Source: Kibdelosporangium aridum (GTDB lineage Bacteria > Actinomycetota > Actinomycetes > Mycobacteriales > Pseudonocardiaceae). From it: a stretch of 64,000 nucleotides of DNA. This document shows, piece after piece, positions 1-7,454 of the stretch (its first letter is position 1; every line of letters begins with the position of its first letter). A program made the position numbers and the translations under genes. The stretch is taken from NCBI RefSeq assembly GCF_900176515.1, contig NZ_FWXV01000008.1, forward strand, positions 186,001 to 250,000, in the 5' to 3' direction. The notes under the pieces are model-generated. The model did no database searches. It saw only the letters and a list, made by a program, of their open reading frames with translations, and was not told the DNA's origin.

Positions 1-344
1 AGACCCTGTTCGAGCTCCGCGTCGCCTTCGGTCTCACCGATGAACAGCATCATGCCCTGTTCACGGGCGGCCTCAAGCGCTCCTTTGATCATGTCCCCGG
101 CGAGGCGGGATGTGGCGACGGTGTCCGAGACGAAACCGATCGTCCGGGACGTGCCTGTGCGCAGGCCGACGGAGACGATGTTGGGCCGGTACTGCAGTTC
201 GTCCGCCGCCTGGAGAACCCGCTGCTCGACGCTCTGCGAGATCCGTAGCTCCCGCCCCCGTCCGGACAGCACGAGCGAAGCCGTGGTGGGGGAGACGCCT
301 GCCTGCTTGGCGACTTCGGCGAGCGTGACCCGTCGTGGGCTCAA
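1..344 (-). CDS. LacI-family transcriptional regulator (N-terminal part, cut by window edge)
   Basis: This is a sugar-responsive repressor. The first 114 or so residues are visible and the ligand-binding domain continues off the left edge. The protein opens with SPRRVTLAEVAKQAGVS, the classic LacI helix-turn-helix, followed by SPTTASLVLSGRG and the hinge region QYRPNIVSVGLRTGTSRTIG. The start is TTG at 342-344, chosen because GAGGAGGT lies just upstream (complement of 353-360) and the HTH begins directly after it. The gene is divergent from the importer operon at 490, and the dyad at 412-427 is its likely operator, so I infer control of that operon and perhaps of itself. Confidence 0.88.
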   Translation of the reverse strand, partial: MSPRRVTLAEVAKQAGVSPTTASLVLSGRGRELRISQSVEQRVLQAADELQYRPNIVSVGLRTGTSRTIGFVSDTVATSRLAGDMIKGALEAAREQGMMLFIGETEGDAELEQG

Positions 345-369
345 CGGCGGAGACCTCCTCCAGGTGCGC

Positions 370-398
370 TTGACAGCCGTCGGCGCCGAGCGTAACAC
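370..398 (+). promoter_or_regulatory. Probable sigma-70 promoter of the first importer operon
   Basis: A perfect -35 hexamer TTGACA (370-375) is followed 17 bases later by TAACAC (393-398) as -10. Transcription would start near 405, just before the dyad at 412-427. This is the layout expected for roadblock repression by a LacI protein. Confidence 0.5.
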
Positions 399-411
399 TA
401 GCCACCACCCA

Positions 412-427
412 GCTAAAGCGATTTAGC
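412..427. promoter_or_regulatory. Candidate LacI operator
   Basis: The 16-bp sequence GCTAAAGCGATTTAGC is an almost perfect palindrome (one mismatched pair) with the central CG typical of LacI-family operators. It lies between the divergent lacI gene (start 344) and the binding-protein gene (start 490), just downstream of the predicted promoter. Confidence 0.6.
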
Positions 428-489
428 AGATCGGTACTGGCGCAGATGCGCTACCGGTCCGTCCCCATGAGACCAACCGAGGAGACGCA

Positions 490-1842
490 ATGCCGCGTCA
501 CATCAGCCGCCGAAGGGCCGCGATCGGACTCGTCATGCTGGCGGGGACGTTGGCAGCAGGCTGTAGCGGTCCTGGAAGTGACAGTCCACAGTCGACGAAC
601 ACGGGTCCGGCCGTGACCGCGAAGCCCACCTGTGGCACGGAAGCGGTCACGCTGCGCGGGTACTTCGAGACCGGCTTTCCCACGGCGAAGGCGCTCGCTG
701 ACGAGTTCACCAAGCAGTTCCCGAACGTCCGATGGGACATCCGGGAGGACCAGTTCGCGGTGATCACGCAGAACGCGCCGCGGGTGCTGGCGGACGACCC
801 GCCGGACCTGATGCGCCTGCCGCAGCTCTCCGACTTGGTCAAGAACAACCTGCTGAAGAACCTCGACGGCTACGCGAAGGTGTTCGGCTGGGACTCCTGG
901 CCCGCCTCGCAACTCGAGCAGCTGCGCGTGGGTCCGGGCGGCCGTCCGCGCGGTGAGGGCACCTTGTACGCCATGGGCCTGAACTTCAGCATGACCGGTG
1001 TCTTCTACAACAAGACGCTCGCCGAGCGCATCGGAATGACCTCCCCGCCTACCACGCTCGCGCAGTTCGACGAGGCCCTCGCGAAGGCGAAACAGGTTGG
1101 TGTCACGCCGATCGTCCAGTTCAATGGCGGCGCTACCGGCGGATTCGCGTTCCCGCTGCAGAACCTGATGGCGGCGTTCGGTGAGCCGAAGGCGATCAAC
1201 GACTGGATCTTCCAGAAGCCGGACGCCTCGATCGACACCCCGGCCAACCGCAAGGCGGCACAGCACCTCGCGGGCTGGATCCGGGCTGGTTACTTCGACC
1301 GCGACGCCAACGCCATGGACTACACGAAGATGATGAGCAAGTTCATGGCCGGCGACGGCCTGTTCATGTTCAACGGGGACTGGGAGTCCGGCAACCTCGA
1401 CAAGTCGATGCCCGGCAAGGCGGGCTTCTTCCCGCTGCCGCCGGAAAGGGGCGACAAGATCGCCACGATGTCGGCGCCGTTGACGTACGGGATCGCCGCG
1501 AACGCCAAGCACGCTGACTGTGCCGCGGTGTTCCTCGACTGGGTGGCGAGCAACCCGGACGCACGCCGGATCGCCGTGGAAGTCGGTGGCTCACACCCGA
1601 TGGGCCCGGCCGACGCCCCGATGCCGCAGGTCCAGCAGGGCTCGGTCACCGCCGAAACACTCGCCGTCGGGGCCCGGATCGCCAAGGACAACGGCGCGAT
1701 GGACTTCATCGCCAACGCCACCGGCTCGATCTACGCCAAGAGCTGGACTCCGCAGCTGCAGAAGCTGTTCGCGGGCGAACAGACCCCGGAAGGGGTGCTG
1801 CAATCCGTGCAGACCGACTACGCCAGCCAGGTCAGGAACTGA
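490..1842 (+). CDS. Sugar ABC transporter substrate-binding lipoprotein
   Basis: This is an extracellular solute-binding protein of the family 1 (MalE-like) type, 450 residues, which captures a sugar outside the cell for the permeases that follow. The N-terminus is basic (RRR at 7-9), then hydrophobic, then a lipobox LAAGC with Cys25 as the lipidated residue. GAGGAG at 479-484 sets the ATG at 490. The stop overlaps the next start (TGATG at 1840-1844), which indicates translational coupling. The GH68 enzyme at the operon end suggests sucrose or fructo-oligosaccharide as ligand; that is inference from context. Confidence 0.93.
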   Translation: MPRHISRRRAAIGLVMLAGTLAAGCSGPGSDSPQSTNTGPAVTAKPTCGTEAVTLRGYFETGFPTAKALADEFTKQFPNVRWDIREDQFAVITQNAPRVLADDPPDLMRLPQLSDLVKNNLLKNLDGYAKVFGWDSWPASQLEQLRVGPGGRPRGEGTLYAMGLNFSMTGVFYNKTLAERIGMTSPPTTLAQFDEALAKAKQVGVTPIVQFNGGATGGFAFPLQNLMAAFGEPKAINDWIFQKPDASIDTPANRKAAQHLAGWIRAGYFDRDANAMDYTKMMSKFMAGDGLFMFNGDWESGNLDKSMPGKAGFFPLPPERGDKIATMSAPLTYGIAANAKHADCAAVFLDWVASNPDARRIAVEVGGSHPMGPADAPMPQVQQGSVTAETLAVGARIAKDNGAMDFIANATGSIYAKSWTPQLQKLFAGEQTPEGVLQSVQTDYASQVRN

Positions 1843-2789
1843 TGTCGGTGGCACGCACGGCGCTGGATCCGGTCATCGACTCAGTTGACGACCAGCCGAG
1901 GGCCGCGAAGGGCACGCGGCGGCGCGGCGGGCAGTGGATCGCCTGGCTGTTCGCCGCTCCCGCGCTGGCGGCCTACACGGTTTTCGTCCTGGTGCCGATG
2001 GCCCGCACCGTTCAGTACTCGTTCTACGAGTGGGACGGTATCGGCGCCTCACCGTGGGTCGGGTTCGACAACTACGTGCGTGTCTTCACCGATCCTGAGC
2101 TGTCCGGCACGATCGTGAACGCGTTCGAGCTGATCGTGTTCTTCAGCGGGATCCCGGTGGTGATGGGCCTGGCCATCGCGTCGACCATCCGGCGCATCGC
2201 CACCAGCAGGCTCGCGGTCGTCGCCAGGACCGTGCTGTTCATCCCGCAGGTGATCCCGCTCGTGGCCGCCGGTATCGCATGGAGCTGGCTGATGTCCTCG
2301 AGCGGCTTGGTCAACCAGTTGTTGTCATCCGTCGGTCTGGACGGTGTGACACGAGCATGGCTCGGCGACTTCGCCACCGCACTACCCGCCGTCGGCGTGA
2401 TCGGTGCGTGGGTGCTGTTGGGCCTGTGCACGCTGTTGTTCTTGGCCGGGATGAGCAAGATCGACCCGGCGTTGTACGAAGCCGCACGGATCGACGGTGC
2501 CGGGCCACTGCGCGAGTTCTTCTCGATCACCGTGCCGAGTCTTCGGCAGGAGATCGGCGTCTGCGTAACGGTCACCGTCATCGCGGCGCTGGCCAGTTTC
2601 GACATCGTCTACATCGTCACGCAGGGCGGTCCAGGCAACACGACGATGGTGCCCGGACTGGAGATCTATTACCAAGCGTTCGTCGAGCGGCAAGTGGGCG
2701 TGGCCTCGGCGCTCGCGGTGGTTCTCGTGGTGTTGGTGCTCGTGTGTGTCCTGCCCATCCAGCGGCTCACCCGAGAGGAGTCGTCGTGA
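1842..2789 (+). CDS. Sugar ABC transporter permease, MalF type
   Basis: This is an inner-membrane permease of the MetI-like superfamily, 315 residues. Several hydrophobic helices begin at about residue 35, after a basic cytoplasmic N-terminus (GTRRRGGQW). The EAA loop that contacts the ATPase reads YEAARIDGAGPLREFF in the C-terminal third. The start overlaps the stop of the binding protein, and the next permease begins inside this gene's stop. No ATPase gene is present in the operon, so a shared MsiK-type ATPase is expected. Confidence 0.93.
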   Translation: MSVARTALDPVIDSVDDQPRAAKGTRRRGGQWIAWLFAAPALAAYTVFVLVPMARTVQYSFYEWDGIGASPWVGFDNYVRVFTDPELSGTIVNAFELIVFFSGIPVVMGLAIASTIRRIATSRLAVVARTVLFIPQVIPLVAAGIAWSWLMSSSGLVNQLLSSVGLDGVTRAWLGDFATALPAVGVIGAWVLLGLCTLLFLAGMSKIDPALYEAARIDGAGPLREFFSITVPSLRQEIGVCVTVTVIAALASFDIVYIVTQGGPGNTTMVPGLEIYYQAFVERQVGVASALAVVLVVLVLVCVLPIQRLTREESS

Positions 2790-3610
2790 TCGTCGCGCGT
2801 CGAGAGGCGTGGACAGGGCGGCTGTTTCTCATCGTGCTGATGGTGGTGACAGTCGTGCCGTTCGTCAGTTTGTTCGTCACCGCGCTGCATCCGTCCGGTA
2901 CCTATCCAGCCGGTCTCGACTGGCCGAGCGAACCGCGCTGGAGCAACTTCGTGACCGCGTTCCAGGCCGCGCACATGGATGAACTGCTCATGTCGAGTGC
3001 GTTCATCGTTCTCGGCGTCGTGCCGATCTCGTTGCTGCTGGCGACGTTGGCCGGCTTCGCCATCGGCCACCTCAGGATGGCCGGGCGCCGCCTGGTGTTC
3101 CTGCTGTTCGTGCTCGGCCTGACACTCCCGTTCGAGGGCATCATCACGCCGCTGTACTACCAGATCAGGGACATGGGCCTGCTCAACACCAGATGGGCGA
3201 TCATCCTGCCGCTCATCGGGTTGTTCATGCCCTTCGGGGTCTTCTGGATGCGGGCGCATTTCATCAGCGTGCCCGGCGAGATCTCCGAGGCCGCGCGGAT
3301 CGACGGCGCCAACACCTGGCAGCAGTTCTGGCGCATCCACGTGCCGCTGGCCGCACCGGCGATCTCCTCACTGGCGATCCTGCTGTTCCTGTGGACCTGG
3401 AACCAGTTCCTGCTCGCGATCGTGCTGGTCGACGACCCGGCCAAGCGGACCATGGCCGGAGCGCTCGGTGCGTTCCAAGGCCAGTGGGGAACCGACATCC
3501 CCCTGCTGTGCGCCGGTTCGCTGCTGGTACTGGCACCCACCCTGGTCATCTTCCTGATCTTCCAGCGCCGTTTCGTCTCCGCCCTGCTGCAGGGCTCGCT
3601 GAAGGGCTGA
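2786..3610 (+). CDS. Sugar ABC transporter permease, MalG type
   Basis: This is the second permease of the importer, 274 residues, starting with GTG at 2786 in a GTGA overlap with the previous stop (2787-2789). The N-terminus is IVARREAWTGRLF followed by a hydrophobic helix. The EAA loop reads SEAARIDGANTWQQFW, and the protein ends with the basic FQRRFVSALLQGSLKG tail usual in MalG homologues. An ATG at 2279 opens a longer reading frame, but it lies deep inside the preceding gene and was rejected. Confidence 0.92.
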   Translation: MIVARREAWTGRLFLIVLMVVTVVPFVSLFVTALHPSGTYPAGLDWPSEPRWSNFVTAFQAAHMDELLMSSAFIVLGVVPISLLLATLAGFAIGHLRMAGRRLVFLLFVLGLTLPFEGIITPLYYQIRDMGLLNTRWAIILPLIGLFMPFGVFWMRAHFISVPGEISEAARIDGANTWQQFWRIHVPLAAPAISSLAILLFLWTWNQFLLAIVLVDDPAKRTMAGALGAFQGQWGTDIPLLCAGSLLVLAPTLVIFLIFQRRFVSALLQGSLKG

Positions 3611-3619
3611 ACCCACCCC

Positions 3620-4768
3620 ATGTGCGACACCCCTGCGCGGTGGACCCGCGCCCATCTCGACCGGCTCGTCGAGAACGCCGCGACCACCGCGCCACTCATC
3701 GGGCCGGTGGCACCGCCTCGAGTGTTGCCCCACCACGACATCTGGGACACGTGGCCGGTGCAGGAAGAGGACGGCTCACCCACGGTCGTCCTCGGCGCCG
3801 AGCTGTGGATGGCACTGTCCGCGCCCGCCATCGGCCACCCCGAGGAACGTCACGACCACGCGCGTCTTCGGCTCCTGGCGCGGACCGCCGACCAGTGGTG
3901 CGACCTCGGCAACGTGTTCGAGGACGGCACCTCACCCGGCAGCCGGGAGTGGTCGGGGTCGGCTGTCCGCCGACCCGACGGCACGGTGTCGATCTTCTAC
4001 ACCGCCGCGGGTGTGCGCGGTGCGGCCCGGCCGACGTTCCACCAGCGAGTCGTCGAGGCCCGCGCAAGGCTCGACGTGGCCGACGGGACCGTCCGATTTG
4101 GACGTGACATCGAGCATCGGGTGGTTCTGCATGCGGACGGCCACACGTACCTGCCCGCGGACGACGTCGAAGGAGGCCCGGGCCGGATCAAGGCGTTCCG
4201 TGACCCCGGTTGGTTCCGCGATCCCGCGGACGGACGCGACTACCTCCTCGTCGCCGCCTCCGTCCCATGGCAAGACCGCTTCATGGGAGCCATCGCCCTC
4301 GCCCAGGCGACTTCCGACGGCTGGACCCTGCTGCCGCCCCTGGTGACTGCGGAGGGGATCAATCGCGAGATCGAACGACCACACATCGTCGTGCACGCGG
4401 GCCGATACTACTTGTTCTTCTGCACCAACCGTCAGGGGTTCCACCCGGCGGGCCGGCCGCCCACTGGGCTGTACGGTTTCGTCGCGCCGACACTGAAAGG
4501 ACCGTACGAGCCGCTCAACGGTTCCGGTCTGGTCATCCAGAACCCGCCCAGCCGGCCCGACCAGGCCTATGCCTGGCTCGTGCTTCCCGACCTGCGCGTC
4601 GACAGTTTCGTCAACTACCTGTCCGACGGGGACGACGACTTCCAGGAGATGGAACCGGGAAGAGCGAGAGCCTTGTTCGGCGGGACAGCCGCCCCGACGT
4701 TGGCACTCGTCCTGCATGAGAACCGCACTGCCCTGGCGCGCGAGTACGTCCAGCGGCAAGTGGGGTAG
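3620..4768 (+). CDS. Glycoside hydrolase family 68 protein (levansucrase/beta-fructosidase-like), no signal peptide
   Basis: GH68 enzymes cleave sucrose or fructans and transfer fructosyl units to water or to growing levan. The family triad is visible: HDIWDTWP with nucleophile Asp43, FRDP with transition-state stabiliser Asp195, and EIERPH with acid/base Glu252; EWSGSA at 110-115 is also typical. The length, 382 residues, is at the short end for the family. Most GH68 proteins are exported, but this one starts MCDTPARWTRAHLDR with no signal sequence, so it should act in the cytoplasm on what the importer brings in. The gap to the preceding permease is 9 bases, so it belongs to the same operon. 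Confidence 0.85.
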   Translation: MCDTPARWTRAHLDRLVENAATTAPLIGPVAPPRVLPHHDIWDTWPVQEEDGSPTVVLGAELWMALSAPAIGHPEERHDHARLRLLARTADQWCDLGNVFEDGTSPGSREWSGSAVRRPDGTVSIFYTAAGVRGAARPTFHQRVVEARARLDVADGTVRFGRDIEHRVVLHADGHTYLPADDVEGGPGRIKAFRDPGWFRDPADGRDYLLVAASVPWQDRFMGAIALAQATSDGWTLLPPLVTAEGINREIERPHIVVHAGRYYLFFCTNRQGFHPAGRPPTGLYGFVAPTLKGPYEPLNGSGLVIQNPPSRPDQAYAWLVLPDLRVDSFVNYLSDGDDDFQEMEPGRARALFGGTAAPTLALVLHENRTALAREYVQRQVG

Positions 4769-4773
4769 AGAAG

Positions 4774-5541
4774 TCAACCGAAGACGCGGCGCTGGATCTC
4801 GCGGCGGTAGTCCTCGAGCGTGTTGTCCAGGTGGACGGCGGTCGCATGGGCGGCCGCATCCGGGTCGCCGTCTCGGATCGCCCGGAAGATCGCGGCGTGC
4901 TCCTCGATGGCTTCCTTGGCGTGGCCACCGACTGTGCCGTGCAGGCCGATGGTGCTGGACTGGTGTTGCAGGCGGCGGGCCTCGCGCACGGATGCGACCA
5001 GGAAGTCGTTGTGTGACGCCTTGGCGATCCCGAGGTGGAAATCGTCGTCGCCGCGGTCGAACAGCGCGGTCTCCCCGTTCACGTGACCGTGCCTGCACAT
5101 CTCGGCCGCGGCTTCGATCGCGCGTAGTTCGGTAGGAGTCGCGCGCGTCGCGGCGAGCCGGCTGGCCGCGGTCTCCTGGACCCGGCGGAACTCGAACAGC
5201 ATGTAGACGTGGTCGAGGTCAGTGGGCAGGAAGAACCCGCCCCACCGGGTCGAGCCCAGCATCCCGTCGTCGTCCGCGACGTAGAGCCCACGGCCTTTCT
5301 GGGCCTTGACCCTGCCGATCGCCGACAGGATCTTGACCGCTTCGCGCACCACGGTCCGGCTAGAACCCAGCTGGCTGGCCAATTCGTTCTCGGTGGGCAT
5401 CCGGTCGCCCGGCCGCAGCCGCAACTCGGCGATGAGCTGGAGGATCTGCTCGGCCACCAGTTCGTATCCCGGCCTGTACGAACCGGCGTCCTGCTCTCGC
5501 ACGGACGTGTCGGTGCTGGTCGGAACGGATGCACTGTCCAC
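4774..5541 (-). CDS. GntR-family (FadR subfamily) transcriptional regulator
   Basis: The protein has an N-terminal winged helix, recognisable as GYELVAEQILQLIAELRLRP, GDRMPTENELASQLGSSRTV and VREAVKILSAIG, and an all-helical FCD ligand domain containing FEFRRVQE. About 255 residues is normal for the subfamily. An ATG at 5547 has AGGAGG (complement of 5549-5554) only one base away, whereas the in-frame GTG at 5539-5541 is seven bases from it, so I prefer the GTG. The gene is divergent from the operon at 5829 and is its likely regulator. It is convergent with the GH68 gene, five bases away. Confidence 0.88.
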   Translation of the reverse strand: MDSASVPTSTDTSVREQDAGSYRPGYELVAEQILQLIAELRLRPGDRMPTENELASQLGSSRTVVREAVKILSAIGRVKAQKGRGLYVADDDGMLGSTRWGGFFLPTDLDHVYMLFEFRRVQETAASRLAATRATPTELRAIEAAAEMCRHGHVNGETALFDRGDDDFHLGIAKASHNDFLVASVREARRLQHQSSTIGLHGTVGGHAKEAIEEHAAIFRAIRDGDPDAAAHATAVHLDNTLEDYRREIQRRVFG

Positions 5542-5576
5542 CTGCATACCTCCTGTCGCTGGACCACCGAGAAAGA

Positions 5577-5589
5577 GTGTGACTCATCC
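5577..5589. promoter_or_regulatory. Half of a paired candidate operator near the GntR gene
   Basis: TGACTCATCC at 5580-5589 is an exact inverted copy of GGATGAGTCA at 5787-5796. It sits about 35 bases upstream of the GntR gene, while the other copy sits about 33 bases upstream of the importer operon. The symmetric placement suggests a shared regulator site, most simply GntR, with looping or independent binding at each promoter. Confidence 0.4.
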
Positions 5590-5687
5590 TCGGGCGCCAA
5601 GACGACGGTACATCTGCGGTCTCTTGGAAACGACGGCAATCCGGTGCGTGTGGCTGAGAAGATCGGGGGATTAGTCAGGCTTATCTC

Positions 5688-5717
5688 TTGACCTGCACCC
5701 CTGGCGGCGGTTGTTAT
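5688..5717 (+). promoter_or_regulatory. Possible promoter of the second importer operon
   Basis: TTGACC (5688-5693) and TGTTAT (5712-5717) are separated by 18 bases and lie about 110 bases before the binding-protein start. The -10 match is only moderate, so this is tentative. Confidence 0.3.
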
Positions 5718-5786
5718 GTGTGATCTAAGCGGTCGCTCGACAGTGATGAAGCCCGAAGACCGCCACGAAGCGGTAGATGCGCCACG

Positions 5787-5796
5787 GGATGAGTCA
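5787..5796. promoter_or_regulatory. Second half of the paired candidate operator
   Basis: GGATGAGTCA is the exact reverse complement of 5580-5589 and lies in the untranslated leader shortly before the binding-protein gene. See the entry at 5577. Confidence 0.4.
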
Positions 5797-5828
5797 GACA
5801 CATACGCCACGACGTAGTGGAGTAGCTC

Positions 5829-7178
5829 ATGGCAGTGCAGCTCGACGGCGGAACGAACCCACGCAAGAGCCGCAAGTGGATCGCTTTGCTGGCAGGTGTC
5901 GCGCTTGTCCTGTCAGCGTGCGGCGGCGGTGGTGGGACTGTGACCGCCCAGAACGAGTTCAAGCCGGTGGAGCAGACCGGCGGCAAGCTGACGGTGTGGG
6001 TGGATTCGACGCGCTTGGCCGCAGCCCAGCTGTATCAGAAACAGAACCCTTCCGTGCAGATGGACATCGTCACGTACGACGGCGACGCCAACGGTTCGAA
6101 CTACCTGCAGACGAAGGTGAGCCTGTTCAACCGGACCGGCAGCGGCTGGCCGGACGTGGTCTTCAGCTCGCAGAACAACGCGACCACGTGGGCCGTCCCG
6201 GCGAAGTTCACCGCCCCGCTGAACAAAGGGCTGATCCAGCAGTCCCTTCTCGACGGCTGGGCGCCAGGAGCCAATGACCCGTGCATGGTGGACGGCACCC
6301 TCTACTGCCTGCGCAACGATCTGTCCCAGACCGTGCTTTGGTACAACGCGTCCCTGATGAAGCAATGGGGCTACGAGGTCCCCACAACCTGGGAGCAGTA
6401 CGAGGCCCTCGGCCAGAAGGTCGCCGCCGAACACCCCGGCTACCTGGTCGGCTCCGCCGGCGACACGTTCACACCGGAGATCTACCTGTGGGCCGGCAAG
6501 TGCGGCGCCAACCAGATCACCGGGCCCAAGGCGGTCACCGTGAACACCACCAGCGCGAACTGCACCCGGATGGCGTCACTGCTTGACACGCTGATCAAGA
6601 ACCGCACGCTGGCCATCAGCAGCGTGTTCAGCTCGGACTTCGGCAAGAACCACGCCGACAAGATCCTGATGATGCCCGGCCCGGCGTGGTACGGCGGCTC
6701 GGTGTTCCGCGAGACGCTGAAGGTCCCGCCCGGCCAGATCGCTGTCGCCCCGATGCCGCAGTGGTCCGGTGAAACCAGTCCATCGGTCGGCAACGTCGGC
6801 GGCGGCACCTGGCTGTTGTCCGCGCACAGCGCCAACTTGAAGGCTGCCACCGACTTCCTGGCCTGGGTGACCACATCGGACGACTACCAAGGCAAGCTAG
6901 CCCCTGGCTATCCGGCATACGGGCCCGCGGCCAAGACGTGGCTGGCGAACCAAAGCTCCTCCGGGTACTACGCCAACGACATCGCCGGGCCGCTGCAGGC
7001 CGCAGCGGGCCAGGTGTGGCCAGGGTGGGGCTACGGCCAGTTCAGCCAGGAGGCGATCTGGGCATCGACGGTCACCCCAGGCCTGAACGCGGGCAAGTCC
7101 ATCGTGTCGATGCTCCCGGAGTGGCAGAACGCGATCGTGAACCACGCGCGATCCGACGGTTACCAAGTCAGCCAATGA
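5829..7178 (+). CDS. Sugar ABC transporter substrate-binding lipoprotein
   Basis: This is a family 1 extracellular binding protein of 449 residues. The signal is PRKSRKWIALLAGVALVLSAC, with lipobox LSAC and Cys31 as the lipid anchor, followed by a flexible GGGGG stretch. GGAG at 5819-5822 precedes the ATG by six bases. It is the first gene of the operon running to 17050, whose secreted enzymes carry carbohydrate-binding modules, so the ligand should be a plant-glycan oligosaccharide. The exact sugar cannot be told from sequence. A 264-bp repetitive insert separates it from its permease gene. Confidence 0.92.
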   Translation: MAVQLDGGTNPRKSRKWIALLAGVALVLSACGGGGGTVTAQNEFKPVEQTGGKLTVWVDSTRLAAAQLYQKQNPSVQMDIVTYDGDANGSNYLQTKVSLFNRTGSGWPDVVFSSQNNATTWAVPAKFTAPLNKGLIQQSLLDGWAPGANDPCMVDGTLYCLRNDLSQTVLWYNASLMKQWGYEVPTTWEQYEALGQKVAAEHPGYLVGSAGDTFTPEIYLWAGKCGANQITGPKAVTVNTTSANCTRMASLLDTLIKNRTLAISSVFSSDFGKNHADKILMMPGPAWYGGSVFRETLKVPPGQIAVAPMPQWSGETSPSVGNVGGGTWLLSAHSANLKAATDFLAWVTTSDDYQGKLAPGYPAYGPAAKTWLANQSSSGYYANDIAGPLQAAAGQVWPGWGYGQFSQEAIWASTVTPGLNAGKSIVSMLPEWQNAIVNHARSDGYQVSQ

Positions 7179-7454
7179 ACTCGCCGGGTGGAGGCGGGGA
7201 TCGGAGTGTGCCGAAGGATTTCCGCTGTCCGGACGGAGGTTGTGCCGGGGCGGGGTTGTCGGGCAGCCGTCCGCCGCAGGGGTTGGTGGTTTTGGTTGTC
7301 GTCGGATGAGCCAACGAGCGTCGCTGGCCGATTGGTAGCGGGGTTCTGGTGAAGGGAGGTTGTGCCGGATGCCGGGTTGGTGGGTTGTCGCGCACCCAGC
7401 CGCCGTCAGGCCGGCGCTTCTGGCTGTCGCCGGAGTAAGCCGATGAACTCGCCG
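7170..7454. repeat. Direct-repeat-bounded repetitive insert between binding-protein and permease genes
   Basis: The 17-mer AGCCAATGAACTCGCCG at 7170-7186 recurs with one change at 7438-7454. The first copy contains the binding-protein stop in an ATGA context and the second contains the permease start in the same ATGA context. Inside, GGAGGTTGTGCCGG occurs exactly at 7235-7248 and 7355-7368, 120 bases apart, and a GGYTGTCGYCGGA motif recurs at 7294 and 7422. It looks as if an ancestral ATGA stop/start overlap was split by a duplication or a small non-autonomous insertion. No transposase or terminal inverted repeat is visible. Confidence 0.6.
7369..7446 (+). CDS. Possible 25-codon leader peptide, ATGA-coupled to the permease gene
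   Basis: An ATG at 7369 follows a strong GGAGGT (7355-7360) at eight bases' spacing. It opens a 25-codon frame beginning MPGWWVVAH and ending LLAVAGVSR. Its TGA (7444-7446) overlaps the permease ATG (7443-7445). The arrangement would couple permease translation to the leader. The permease also has its own GGAG at 7432-7435, so the leader may be dispensable or a chance product of the repeat. Confidence 0.3.
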   Translation: MPGWWVVAHPAAVRPALLAVAGVSR

